Part shown: piece by piece, positions 25,403-33,243 of the stretch | Numbering within the stretch: the first letter of the stretch is position 1 | How the letters are laid out: every line of letters begins with the position of its first letter | Assembly (NCBI RefSeq): GCF_030159855.1 | Contig: NZ_BSNG01000001.1 | Location: 248,001 to 312,000 of the forward strand | Reading direction: 5' to 3' | Length of the DNA stretch: 64,000 nt | Source: Devosia yakushimensis | Lineage (GTDB): Bacteria; Pseudomonadota; Alphaproteobacteria; Rhizobiales; Devosiaceae | The notes under the pieces: generated by a model | The model's input: the letters and a program-made list of their open reading frames with translations, nothing else | Told to the model about the DNA's origin: nothing | Database searches by the model: none | Translations under genes and position numbers: made by a program

Positions 25403-27046
25403 ATGTCGGTTGCGAATATTGCCCAAACTGATCCCGACCACGAAGCCCGGTTACAATTTCTGACCTGGGACCGGACGCCGGCCGATATCGATAGCCCCGA
25501 GCACAAGGCGCGATTGGCGCATTGGGCGCGGGTGGCGGGGGCGAGTTTTGCGCCAACAGCCTATGTGGCGGCGGAAGCGGCGATTTTTACCACCCATCTG
25601 GTGCTGGGCGAGCAGAGCTGGATCGCCGGACATGCGCTGGTGCGGGGCGATGTGGAATTTGGCGCGCATAGCACGGTCAATCCCTATGCGATGATTTCGG
25701 GCAAGGTGCGCTGCGGGAACGGCGTGCGGATTGCCAGCCATGTCTCGATCGTGGGGTTCAATCACGGGTTCGACGATCCCAGCATGCCGATCCACACGCA
25801 AAAGCATGAGAGCCTGGGCATCACCATCGAGGATGATGTGTGGATCGGGGCCAATGCGGTGGTGCTCGATGGCGTGACGGTGGGCCGTGGCGCGGTGATT
25901 GCAGCGGGGGCCGTGGTCAGCAAGGATGTGCCGCCGCTGGCCATTGTCGGCGGTGTGCCGGCCAAGGTCGTGCGCTATCGCGGGCAGGGCAAGGCCAACC
26001 GGGGCGACGCGGTGGCCGTGCTCGCCCGGCTGGGTGCGGCAGCACAGGCGCAATGGCCGGACATTTTGGCGCGGCATCGTGAGCAGGGTGAGTATGTCTC
26101 GCGCGAGGCCGATGGGCAGGCGCGGCGCAGCGCCCGGCATCGCAATGACGCCATCGAGATTGCCGCTGGGTTCGGAGCGGTACCGGAAGGGCTCGACGTG
26201 GCGGCGACGCTGGCCGAATTGCAGACGCTGCAGGACCCGGCGACCGGACTTTTCCCCGACCCGCACCAGAAGCCGGCGGCTGGGCAGGCCATGCGGGACA
26301 ATGGGCTGGCGCTCTATAATGTGCTCTCGGTGGGCTATGCCATCGAAGTGCTGGGCGGGCAGCCTCTGCATAAGATCGCGGCCGTCGAGGATTTGAGCGC
26401 GGGCGAGCTTTGCGACTGGCTCGATGGATTGAGCTGGCGGGAGCGGGCCTGGAGCGCGGGATCGGTGGTGGATGCCATCGGCACGGCGCTCTATTTCAAC
26501 GCACGCTATTTCAGCACCGGGCGGACGCGGGAAACGCTGTTCGGCTGGCTGGCGCTGAAGCAGGATCGTGGCACCGGGCTATGGGGCTCGCCAACGACGG
26601 CCGAGGGACTATTGCAGCCGGTCAATGGGTTCTACCGGCTGACGCGCGGCACTTATGCGCAATTCGGCCTGCCAGTGCCGCAGGCTGAGCGGGCGATTGA
26701 CTCGGTGCTGCTGAATTATCGCAATTACGGCGGCTTTTCGGGGCCGACCTATACGGCCTGCAACCTGCTCGACACCATTCATCCGCTGCTGCTGTGCCTC
26801 AAGCAGACCGATTATCGGCGGGGCGAGGCGGAGGCGATTGCGCGGGCGGTGATCGAGCGCGCCGAGCAGCGCTGGGTGGCAGGCGAGGGTTTCGCCTTTG
26901 CCGATGGCCAGCAGCCGGGCCTGCAGGGCACCGAAATGTGGCTCTCGGTGGTGCATCTGGCAGCCGACCTGCTGGGGATTGCCTATAGTTTTGCCTTCGT
27001 GCCCAAGGGCGTGCATCGCACCAAAGCCGTGGGACTGGGATTGTGA
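25403..27046 (+). CDS. Hexapeptide-repeat acyltransferase fused to a C-terminal alpha-helical domain
   Basis: This 547-aa protein joins two parts. Residues about 50-195 form a left-handed beta-helix of the LbH acetyltransferase type: GHALVRGDVEFGAHSTVNPYAM, VRIASHVSIVGFNHGF, then IEDDVWIGANAVVLDGVTVGRGAVIAAGAVVSKDVPP. The histidine in GFNHGF matches the catalytic His of CatB/maltose acetyltransferase-like enzymes. Residues about 250-547 are alpha-helical with repeated WLALKQDR-, NYRNYGGFSG- and WLSVVHLAADLLG-like segments, resembling an alpha/alpha toroid. GGAG lies 6 nt before the ATG. It overlaps the ThuA gene by 4 nt. It may move an acetyl group to or from a sugar intermediate; the exact role is unknown. 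Confidence 0.82.
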   Translation: MSVANIAQTDPDHEARLQFLTWDRTPADIDSPEHKARLAHWARVAGASFAPTAYVAAEAAIFTTHLVLGEQSWIAGHALVRGDVEFGAHSTVNPYAMISGKVRCGNGVRIASHVSIVGFNHGFDDPSMPIHTQKHESLGITIEDDVWIGANAVVLDGVTVGRGAVIAAGAVVSKDVPPLAIVGGVPAKVVRYRGQGKANRGDAVAVLARLGAAAQAQWPDILARHREQGEYVSREADGQARRSARHRNDAIEIAAGFGAVPEGLDVAATLAELQTLQDPATGLFPDPHQKPAAGQAMRDNGLALYNVLSVGYAIEVLGGQPLHKIAAVEDLSAGELCDWLDGLSWRERAWSAGSVVDAIGTALYFNARYFSTGRTRETLFGWLALKQDRGTGLWGSPTTAEGLLQPVNGFYRLTRGTYAQFGLPVPQAERAIDSVLLNYRNYGGFSGPTYTACNLLDTIHPLLLCLKQTDYRRGEAEAIARAVIERAEQRWVAGEGFAFADGQQPGLQGTEMWLSVVHLAADLLGIAYSFAFVPKGVHRTKAVGLGL

Positions 27047-27690
27047 GCGCGCGCAAGGCCCTGGTGGTCTGGGGCGGGATGGAGCTGCACACGCCCGAGC
27101 GGGGCGCCAATGTCGTGCGCGCGCTGCTGGAGGCCGAAGGCTTTTCGGTGGTGGTGACGTCCGATTATGATGCTTTGGGCGCGGCGGATGTCGGTGAAAA
27201 CGATCTGGTTGTGCCTGTCATTACCGATGGCCAATTGCCGCGCGAAAAGATGGCCAATCTGGTCTCTGCGATCCGGGCCGGCACGGGGTTGGCGGGCTAT
27301 CACATGGGGCTGGCGACCAGTTTCCGCGACAGCGTGGCCTTTCGTTATGCGGCGAGCTGCTATTGGGTGGCCCATCCGGGCAATATCATCACCTATCGGG
27401 TCGATGTGAGCCGCAGCGATCACCCGATCATGGCCGGGATCGAGAGCTTCGAGCACACGTCCGAGCAGTATTATCTCAATTACGATCCGGCCGTTGAGGT
27501 GCTGGCGACGACACGGTTTTCGGGCGAGTTCGACCCCTGGCGCAAGGATGTGGTGATGCCGGTGGTGTTCACCACCAATCACGGGGCCGGGCGGGTGTTC
27601 TATTCCTCGCTCGGGCATACCGCCGATGAGCTGGAGATTCCGCAGGTGCGGACGATCCTGGGGCGCGGGCTGATCTGGGCGGCGCGGTGA
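27043..27690 (+). CDS. ThuA-like domain protein
   Basis: This is a 215-aa protein of the ThuA-like (trehalose utilisation) family, which has a glutamine-amidotransferase-like fold. The visible family segments are VVWGGMELHTPERGANVVRALLE at the N-terminus, GTGLAGYHMG near residue 85, YWVAHPGNI near 107, and the C-terminal FTTNHGAGRVFYSSLGHT. The start is GTG at 27043, overlapping the previous stop (GTGA). It is the last gene of the locus. ThuA proteins occur beside sugar dehydrogenases in several alphaproteobacteria, consistent with a role in keto-sugar handling, but its reaction is not settled. Confidence 0.88.
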   Translation: MSARKALVVWGGMELHTPERGANVVRALLEAEGFSVVVTSDYDALGAADVGENDLVVPVITDGQLPREKMANLVSAIRAGTGLAGYHMGLATSFRDSVAFRYAASCYWVAHPGNIITYRVDVSRSDHPIMAGIESFEHTSEQYYLNYDPAVEVLATTRFSGEFDPWRKDVVMPVVFTTNHGAGRVFYSSLGHTADELEIPQVRTILGRGLIWAAR

Positions 27691-27737
27691 TTTCTGGCTA
27701 GCCGCCGGGAGGGTGTCCCGACTGATCGCTCCGCGAT

Positions 27738-28457
27738 TTACTGCTGGGCCTGCTGCGCCTGGCGCCGCAGCACTTCCGACTCCGGCAGCGCATTGGCGTA
27801 TTTCAGTTCGCGATTGGCGCGGTTCCAGAAGGCGGGGTGGATTGTGTCGAGAAGGGCCGGGTCGTCCGGTGTGAGGGCGAGCCGGCCAGCGGTGGCCTGG
27901 TCCAGATAGAGCACGGCATTCTGCCGGTACCAGGCGGGGATGGCTTCGTCGGTCCAGATCTGGGGGCGGAGCACATCGTGGGGCTGGTAGCCATGGGCGG
28001 CGAAAAGCCCGGCCCAATAGCTTTGCCATTGTTCGTTAAGATGGCCGACCCCGCCCTGGCCGGGCACGGCGGCGCTGAACAGGATGGCCGGGGCAAGGGC
28101 CACGAGGTCGGCGATGAAGCCGGCGGCGCGTCTTGGCGAGAGATGTTCGGCCACTTCCAGCGAGATGGCCAGATCGACGCAAGGGCCGGTAAAGCTCTGC
28201 TCCAGGTCCTGCGGGGCAAAGACGATGCGGGGATCGTCCAGCATGTCCGGGGTGACCCAATCGCCTTCCATGCCGAAAGCCTCGGTCGCGCCATCGGCCA
28301 GGGCGGCGGCGAGCCAGGTGCCCGTGCCGCAGCCGATATCGGCAACTCTGCGCCGGGCAAGCCCCGTGGGCAGGGCGGCAAGCAGCCGGGCGGCTGCGTG
28401 GGCGGTATGGGCGCGGCGATTGTCGTAGAAATCGGCGGGATAGATCGAGGCAGTCAT
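27738..28457 (-). CDS. Class I SAM-dependent methyltransferase
   Basis: This is a 239-aa protein with the SAM-binding motif I VADIGCGTGTWLAAAL near residues 38-53 and DLAISLEVAEHLSPRRA near 95, typical of small-molecule methyltransferases (Methyltransf_11/23-like). There is no signal peptide. It converges with the ThuA gene and has no obvious operon partner, so the substrate is unknown. Confidence 0.82.
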   Translation of the reverse strand: MTASIYPADFYDNRRAHTAHAAARLLAALPTGLARRRVADIGCGTGTWLAAALADGATEAFGMEGDWVTPDMLDDPRIVFAPQDLEQSFTGPCVDLAISLEVAEHLSPRRAAGFIADLVALAPAILFSAAVPGQGGVGHLNEQWQSYWAGLFAAHGYQPHDVLRPQIWTDEAIPAWYRQNAVLYLDQATAGRLALTPDDPALLDTIHPAFWNRANRELKYANALPESEVLRRQAQQAQQ

Positions 28458-28621
28458 CGAGGCGGCTCGCCGGTGGACGGAGCTTGCGATAGTACGCGGG
28501 CGGTTTCCGCTAGGCCAGCGATCAAATGTTTATGCGGGGCCGGGAAGGGCGGAACCCTGTCCATGCCCGTGCCGTTGCCCCGCAAGCCCCACCAGGGGGC
28601 ATGTTGCGGCAGATATCTATC

Positions 28622-28843
28622 ATGCACAAGAATTCGGCGCTGGCCGAGATGGTCAGAAAGACCGCATATTTTCTATGGGAGAATGACGGGCGACCGCCAG
28701 GGCGCAGTTTTGACTATTGGTTGCGCGCCAAGGAAATGCATCTGCGCCAGCTCGCCTATGACAAATGGCTGGCGGACGGAACACCCCACGACCGCGCGGA
28801 CCGCCATTGGCACGAGGCGCGGCACGACCTGGGCGAGAAATGA
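28622..28843 (+). CDS. DUF2934 domain protein with internal duplication
   Basis: This is a 73-aa protein. The segment AYFLWENDGRPPGRSFDYWLRA (residues about 14-35) is the DUF2934 motif. A second, related segment AYDKWLADGTPHDRADRHWHEA follows at about 43-64, so the protein looks like two copies of one short helical unit. The start at 28622 (MHKNSALAEMV) is chosen because the longer frame lacks similarity. The function of DUF2934 is not known to me. Confidence 0.75.
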   Translation: MHKNSALAEMVRKTAYFLWENDGRPPGRSFDYWLRAKEMHLRQLAYDKWLADGTPHDRADRHWHEARHDLGEK

Positions 28844-28844
28844 A

Positions 28845-28867
28845 AACGGGCCCCGATGGAGCCCGTT
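28845..28867. terminator. Bidirectional terminator between DUF2934 gene and efp
   Basis: A 10-bp stem, AACGGGCCCC and GGAGCCCGTT (one wobble pair), with a GAT loop. A T-rich tail follows on the minus strand (TTTTCATTTC), and a short one on the plus strand. The stem starts 1 nt after the DUF2934 stop codon and lies 28 nt from the efp stop. Confidence 0.75.
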
Positions 28868-28894
28868 TCCCGTATCGCGATTGGCAGCGCCGGA

Positions 28895-29464
28895 TCAGTC
28901 CTTGGCGCGTTCGACATAGGAATTGTCATCGGTGAGGATGACGATGCGGGTGCCGGTGCCGATGTGGGGCGGCACCATGACGCGCAGGCCATTGTTGAGC
29001 ACGGCCGGCTTATAGGACGACGAGGCCGTCTGGCCCTTCACGACCGGTTCGGTCTCGACGATCTCGAAGGTGAGGCGCTGGGGCAGTTCCATGGAGAGGG
29101 CAGTGCCCTCGAAGGTCATCAGGTGAACCTTCATGCCATCGACGAGATAGGCCTTCTGGTCGCCGATCACATCGTCGGGGACGGTGATCTGCTCATAGGT
29201 GGCCGGCTCCATGAAATGGTGGCCTTCGCCGTCGGAATAGAGATAGTCATATTCGCGATCGTCGACATCGGCCTTTTCGACCATCTCGACGGTGCGCCAG
29301 CGGCCGACAACCTTCACGCCATCGGAAATGCGGCGCATGTTGACGTTGGTGATGGAGTTGCCCTTGCCGGGGTGGACGTTTTCCGCCGTCAGGATGACGT
29401 GCAGATTGCCGTCCTGTTCGACGACATTGCCCTTGCGCAGCGATGAGGCGATGACCTTGACCAT
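28895..29464 (-). CDS. efp: Translation elongation factor P
   Basis: EF-P enters stalled ribosomes and promotes peptide-bond formation at polyproline stretches. The protein has 189 aa, the normal length. The domain I loop HPGKGNS places the modified lysine at residue 34, the same position as in E. coli, which is the substrate of EpmA/EpmB beta-lysylation. Domains II and III follow, with the C-terminal HIGTGTRIVILTDDNSYVERAKD signature. The ATG at 29464 has AAGGAAG upstream; the open frame continues far upstream but only as the complement of epmA. It is divergent from epmA, with 147 bp between them. Confidence 0.97.
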   Translation of the reverse strand: MVKVIASSLRKGNVVEQDGNLHVILTAENVHPGKGNSITNVNMRRISDGVKVVGRWRTVEMVEKADVDDREYDYLYSDGEGHHFMEPATYEQITVPDDVIGDQKAYLVDGMKVHLMTFEGTALSMELPQRLTFEIVETEPVVKGQTASSSYKPAVLNNGLRVMVPPHIGTGTRIVILTDDNSYVERAKD

Positions 29465-29611
29465 CAATTCTTCCTTGTTCAAGCGGTGGCGGCGGCCTAG
29501 AGGAGCGGCATAGGGGGCCGGGCCGGGCGCGCTGATATTTTTTCCTTGGTGCTGCCCGATACAATAATTCGGTCCAAACCGCCAGACCCGAGCCGAGAAA
29601 GAGCCGATTGA

Positions 29612-30673
29612 TTGTCTTCCGCCCCGTCTTCGCAAAAAGCCTCGCCCTGGTGGAGCCCGCAGGTGCATGCCGACAGGCGCCCGCTGCTGATTGGGCGCGG
29701 CCGGATCGATGCGGCCCTGCGGGGATATCTTTGCGCCAACGATTTCATCATGGTGGATCCGCCGGGGCTGCAGCGCTCGCCGGGCAATGAAACCCATCTC
29801 CATGCCTTTGCCACCACCGCCATTGGCAATGACGGAATGGGGGAGACGCTTTACCTCCACACCTCGCCCGAATTCACCATGAAAAAGCTGCTGGCGGCAG
29901 GCGAAAAGCGGATTGCGAGCCTCGGACATGTCTGGCGCAACCGGGAGCGGGGCGCGTTGCACCATCCCGAATTCACCATGCTCGAATGGTATAGGGCGGG
30001 GGAGGATTATGGGGTGATCATCGATGATTGCCTCGCCATGCTCAGGCTGGCGGCCGAAGCGGTGGGCAGCACAATGCTGCGCTACAAGGGCCGGGAATGC
30101 GATCCCTTTGCCGCGGCCGAGCGGCTGAGCGTCGTGGAGGCTTTCGCGCGCTATGCGGGGATAGATTTGTTCGCCACCATGGATGGCGCGGGCCAAACCG
30201 ATGGCGAGGCGCTGGCTGCGGCGATGATAGCGGTCGGGCTCGATGTGCCGGAGGATCGCAGCTGGAGCTATCTGTTCAGTCGGGTGCTGGTGGAAAAAGT
30301 CGAGCCAAATCTGGGGATTGGGCGGGTGACTGTGCTGGATCGCTATCCGGCGGCGGAGGCGGCGCTGGCGCGGCGGGCGGGTGACGATCAGCGGGTCAGC
30401 GAGCGGTTCGAGCTTTACGCCTGCGGCGTGGAGCTGGCCAATGGCTTTGGCGAATTGACCGATGCGGCCGAGCAGCGTCGCAGATTTGCCGCCGAGATGA
30501 ACGAAAAGCAACGGATCTATAACGAGCGCTATCCGCTGGATGAAGATTTCCTGGCGGCACTCGAATTGATGCCCGAGGCGAGTGGGGTGGCGCTGGGATT
30601 TGACCGGTTGGTCATGCTGGCAACCGGCGCGCCGCGCATCGATATGGTAGTGTGGGCGCCGGTGGTTGGATGA
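29612..30673 (+). CDS. epmA: EF-P--(R)-beta-lysine ligase
   Basis: EpmA (also called GenX/PoxA/YjeA) attaches (R)-beta-lysine to Lys34 of EF-P. The 353-aa protein resembles the catalytic core of class II lysyl-tRNA synthetase without the anticodon-binding domain. Motif 2 is HVWRNRERGALHHPEFTMLEWYRA near residue 108 and motif 3 is GVALGFDRLVMLATGAP near the C-terminus. The start is TTG at 29612; the N-terminal tail of about 20 residues before WSPQVHADRRPLL is poorly conserved. It lies between efp (divergent) and epmB, which supplies the beta-lysine. Confidence 0.94.
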   Translation: MSSAPSSQKASPWWSPQVHADRRPLLIGRGRIDAALRGYLCANDFIMVDPPGLQRSPGNETHLHAFATTAIGNDGMGETLYLHTSPEFTMKKLLAAGEKRIASLGHVWRNRERGALHHPEFTMLEWYRAGEDYGVIIDDCLAMLRLAAEAVGSTMLRYKGRECDPFAAAERLSVVEAFARYAGIDLFATMDGAGQTDGEALAAAMIAVGLDVPEDRSWSYLFSRVLVEKVEPNLGIGRVTVLDRYPAAEAALARRAGDDQRVSERFELYACGVELANGFGELTDAAEQRRRFAAEMNEKQRIYNERYPLDEDFLAALELMPEASGVALGFDRLVMLATGAPRIDMVVWAPVVG

Positions 30674-30684
30674 ACCGCGATCTG

Positions 30685-30800
30685 CCTCCCTCCCCCTTGA
30701 GGGGAGGGATTGAGGGTGGGGGGTCTGTATTCTCCGCCGACATGGTGTTCGCTGAGGGCGCGACACCCCCACCCTAACCCTCCCCTCAAGGGGGAGGGGA
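30685..30800. repeat. Inverted repeat family B between epmA and epmB
   Basis: Arms 30685-30720 and 30768-30800 pair through CCCTCCCC/GGGGAGGG blocks (CCTTGAGGGG and CCCCTCAAGG). It fills most of the 173-bp gap between two genes that are expected to be co-expressed. Confidence 0.75.
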
Positions 30801-30846
30801 CTGCATCGGGCTCTCTCGCGGGAGCGCCAAAATTGAGAGATTTCTA

Positions 30847-31902
30847 ATGGGTGCCGTCAAGGCCAGTTTGAAGAATGCGGATGATCTGGTGGCGGCCGGG
30901 TTGGTTCGGCATGAGCAGCGCGACGCTTTGGCGGCGGTGGCGGAACGCTATGCCATTGCGCTGACGCCTGCCGTTGTCGGATTGATCGACCGGGACGATG
31001 CCCATGATCCCATGGCGCGGCAGTTCGTGCCGACGGCGGCGGAGCTGGTGACCACGCCCGAGGAACGGGCCGATCCGATCGGGGATTTGAGCCATTCCCC
31101 GGTCGAGGGGATCGTCCACCGCTATCCCGACCGGGTGTTGCTCAAGGCGGTGCATGTCTGTCCGGTCTATTGCCGCTTTTGTTTCCGGCGTGAAATGGTG
31201 GGCCCGGCCGGGCTGGGAACGCTGACGCCTGATGCGATGGACGCGGCTATCGGCTATATCGAAAACCACCCCGAAATCTGGGAAGTGATCCTCACCGGCG
31301 GCGATCCCCTGGTGCTGTCGGCGCGGCGGCTGGGCGAGATGATGGGGCGGCTCAAAGCGATCAGTCACGTCAGAATCGTGCGCTTTCACACCCGCGTTCC
31401 GGTGGTCGAACCCGAGCGGGTGGATGACGCGCTGATCGCGGCGCTCAAGGCCAGCGGCAAGACGACCTATCTAGCGGTCCATGCCAATCATCCGCGCGAA
31501 TTTTCCGACGCCGCGCGGGCAGCGATTGCGCGCCTGGCCGATAGTGGCGTGGTGCTGATCAGCCAATCGGTGCTGCTCAGGGGCGTCAATGACAATGTGG
31601 AGACGCTGGCGGCGCTAATGCGCGGCTTTGTCGAAAACCGCATCAAGCCCTATTACCTGCACCACCCGGACCTGGCGCCGGGAACCAGCCATTTCCGCGT
31701 TTCCATCGAAGAAGGGCAGGCCCTGGTGAGTGCCCTGCGCGGAACGATTTCGGGCCTCTGTCAGCCGACCTATATTCTCGATATTCCGGGCGGCTACGGC
31801 AAGGCCGATATCGGGGCGAGCAGTATCAGCGGTGGGGATGGATGCTTTACCGTGCGCGATTTCCGTGGTGGCGAACATCGCTACCCACCCGACATGGCCT
31901 GA
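30847..31902 (+). CDS. epmB: EF-P beta-lysylation protein EpmB (lysine 2,3-aminomutase family)
   Basis: EpmB is a radical-SAM, PLP-dependent enzyme that turns alpha-lysine into (R)-beta-lysine for EpmA. The radical-SAM cluster motif CPVYCRFCFRRE (CxxxCxxC) is near residue 108. The family segment LTGGDPLVLSARRLGEMM is near 150, and the C-terminal YILDIPGGYGKADIG region, which carries the PLP lysine in this family, is near residue 320. At 351 aa it is close to E. coli EpmB and shorter than true lysine 2,3-aminomutases. The stop is 1 nt before the next ATG. Confidence 0.94.
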   Translation: MGAVKASLKNADDLVAAGLVRHEQRDALAAVAERYAIALTPAVVGLIDRDDAHDPMARQFVPTAAELVTTPEERADPIGDLSHSPVEGIVHRYPDRVLLKAVHVCPVYCRFCFRREMVGPAGLGTLTPDAMDAAIGYIENHPEIWEVILTGGDPLVLSARRLGEMMGRLKAISHVRIVRFHTRVPVVEPERVDDALIAALKASGKTTYLAVHANHPREFSDAARAAIARLADSGVVLISQSVLLRGVNDNVETLAALMRGFVENRIKPYYLHHPDLAPGTSHFRVSIEEGQALVSALRGTISGLCQPTYILDIPGGYGKADIGASSISGGDGCFTVRDFRGGEHRYPPDMA

Positions 31903-31903
31903 C

Positions 31904-32638
31904 ATGCGGCCCGGGCGCCTGATCGGCCGGGGCAAGGAGGCCGAGGTCTTCGAGGCCGGCGAGGATGTGCTCAAGCTCTATCGGGCCGGTGTTGGCCAGC
32001 CAGTAGTGGAGCGCGAGGCCGGCATATTGGCGCGGCTTGCGGATTTGCCCCTGCCGGCGCCCCAATTGCGCGGCGTGGTCGAGATCGATGGCCGCTGGGG
32101 CCTGGTGATGAGCCGCGCCGTGGGCCAGCCGCTGGCCGCCGATCTGCGGGACGACACGATCGAGGCCATAGCTCAGGGCACGGCAATGCTGCATGGCCGC
32201 ATCCATGCACAGCCCGGCACCGGGCTCGAGAGCTACAAGGCGCGATTGACCGCGGCAATCGGCCAGGCAGAGGGGCTGGAGGCGGTTGAACAGGCGGGCC
32301 TGATGCAGCGCCTTGCTGCCCTGCCGGATGGTGACCGGCTGTGTCACGGAGATTTCCACCCGGCCAATATTATCGGCTCGCTCGAACACCCGGTGATCGT
32401 GGATTGGCCGGATGCGCGCAGCGGCCCTCCCGCAGCGGATGTGGGGCGCAGCTATCTGTTGCTATTGCACAATTTGCCCGCCATGGCGGAACCCTATCTT
32501 GCTGGCTATGAGCAGCATTGGGGTCTGCCGCGTGCGGCGGTACTCGACTGGCTCCCGGTGCTGGCGGCGGCGCGATTGGCGGAAAACGTGCCGGCGGAGG
32601 CCGAGCGGTTGCTGGCGCTGGCGCGGAGTGGGCTTTAG
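31904..32638 (+). CDS. Phosphotransferase (aminoglycoside phosphotransferase-like kinase)
   Basis: This is a 244-aa protein with a protein-kinase-like fold of the APH type. The nucleotide loop is GRLIGRGKEAEVFEAGEDVLKLYR at the N-terminus, the catalytic loop is CHGDFHPANII near residue 148 (HGDxxxxN), and the metal-binding Asp is in VIVDWPDA near 167. It begins 1 nt after epmB and is probably in its transcript. The substrate is not evident; members of this family phosphorylate small molecules such as choline, homoserine or sugars as well as drugs. Confidence 0.8.
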   Translation: MRPGRLIGRGKEAEVFEAGEDVLKLYRAGVGQPVVEREAGILARLADLPLPAPQLRGVVEIDGRWGLVMSRAVGQPLAADLRDDTIEAIAQGTAMLHGRIHAQPGTGLESYKARLTAAIGQAEGLEAVEQAGLMQRLAALPDGDRLCHGDFHPANIIGSLEHPVIVDWPDARSGPPAADVGRSYLLLLHNLPAMAEPYLAGYEQHWGLPRAAVLDWLPVLAAARLAENVPAEAERLLALARSGL

Positions 32639-32759
32639 CGCTGCAGCGTGCCAGCAATTTCGCACCATCTTCCCTACCACAATTTCTCATCGTGCCTGTC
32701 GAAAGCGCGAGGCGATGCGCGACATCGGGGGGACTGGACCTCAAGCGATGGAGCAAATC

Positions 32760-33146
32760 ATGACTTTCCAGATCACTGCCCTCTATGCCGCGATTTTCAC
32801 CGTCTTCGTTATCGTCCTGGCCAATGTTGTCAGCGCGCAGCGGGCGCGGGCCAAGGTTTCGATCCTGCATGGCGATGACATGACGCTGGCGCTGTGGATG
32901 CGCCGGCATGGCAATCTCGTCGAGAACATTCCCCTGGCCCTGATCCTGATGGGCCTGTGCGAGGCCCATGGCCTGCCGGCGCCCTGGCTGCATGCCATGG
33001 GAGTGGTGCTGATCGTGGGGCGCCTGGCCCATGTCGCGGGGCTCAATGTGACCAACCCGGCAGCGCCGCTGCGGATCGCCGGGGGCGTGCTGACGCAAGT
33101 GGCCATGCTGGGGGCGGCGGGGTTTTTGGTGGTCACATATTTCTGA
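32760..33146 (+). CDS. MAPEG family membrane protein
   Basis: This 128-aa integral membrane protein has four predicted helices. The MAPEG signature MRRHGNLVENIPLALILMGLCEAHG (RxHxNxxExxP pattern) is near residue 45. Members include glutathione transferases and related enzymes of the membrane. The ATG at 32760 has GGAG 6 nt upstream; an in-frame ATG at 32748 is possible. The substrate is unknown. Confidence 0.82.
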   Translation: MTFQITALYAAIFTVFVIVLANVVSAQRARAKVSILHGDDMTLALWMRRHGNLVENIPLALILMGLCEAHGLPAPWLHAMGVVLIVGRLAHVAGLNVTNPAAPLRIAGGVLTQVAMLGAAGFLVVTYF

Positions 33147-33243
33147 GCCGCACCCGCCCGTCCGGGGCAATTGCCGCAACGTCGCTTTAGGCCGGGAGCC
33201 GTGCTAGAACCGGGTCCCGGCCATAGAGCGTTCAGTTATCGCG

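Noticed and set aside
29465..30772. Long open extension upstream of elongation factor P on the minus strand
   Set aside because: It is the complement of epmA. EF-P has its own ATG with a strong ribosome-binding site and ends at the normal length of 189 aa.
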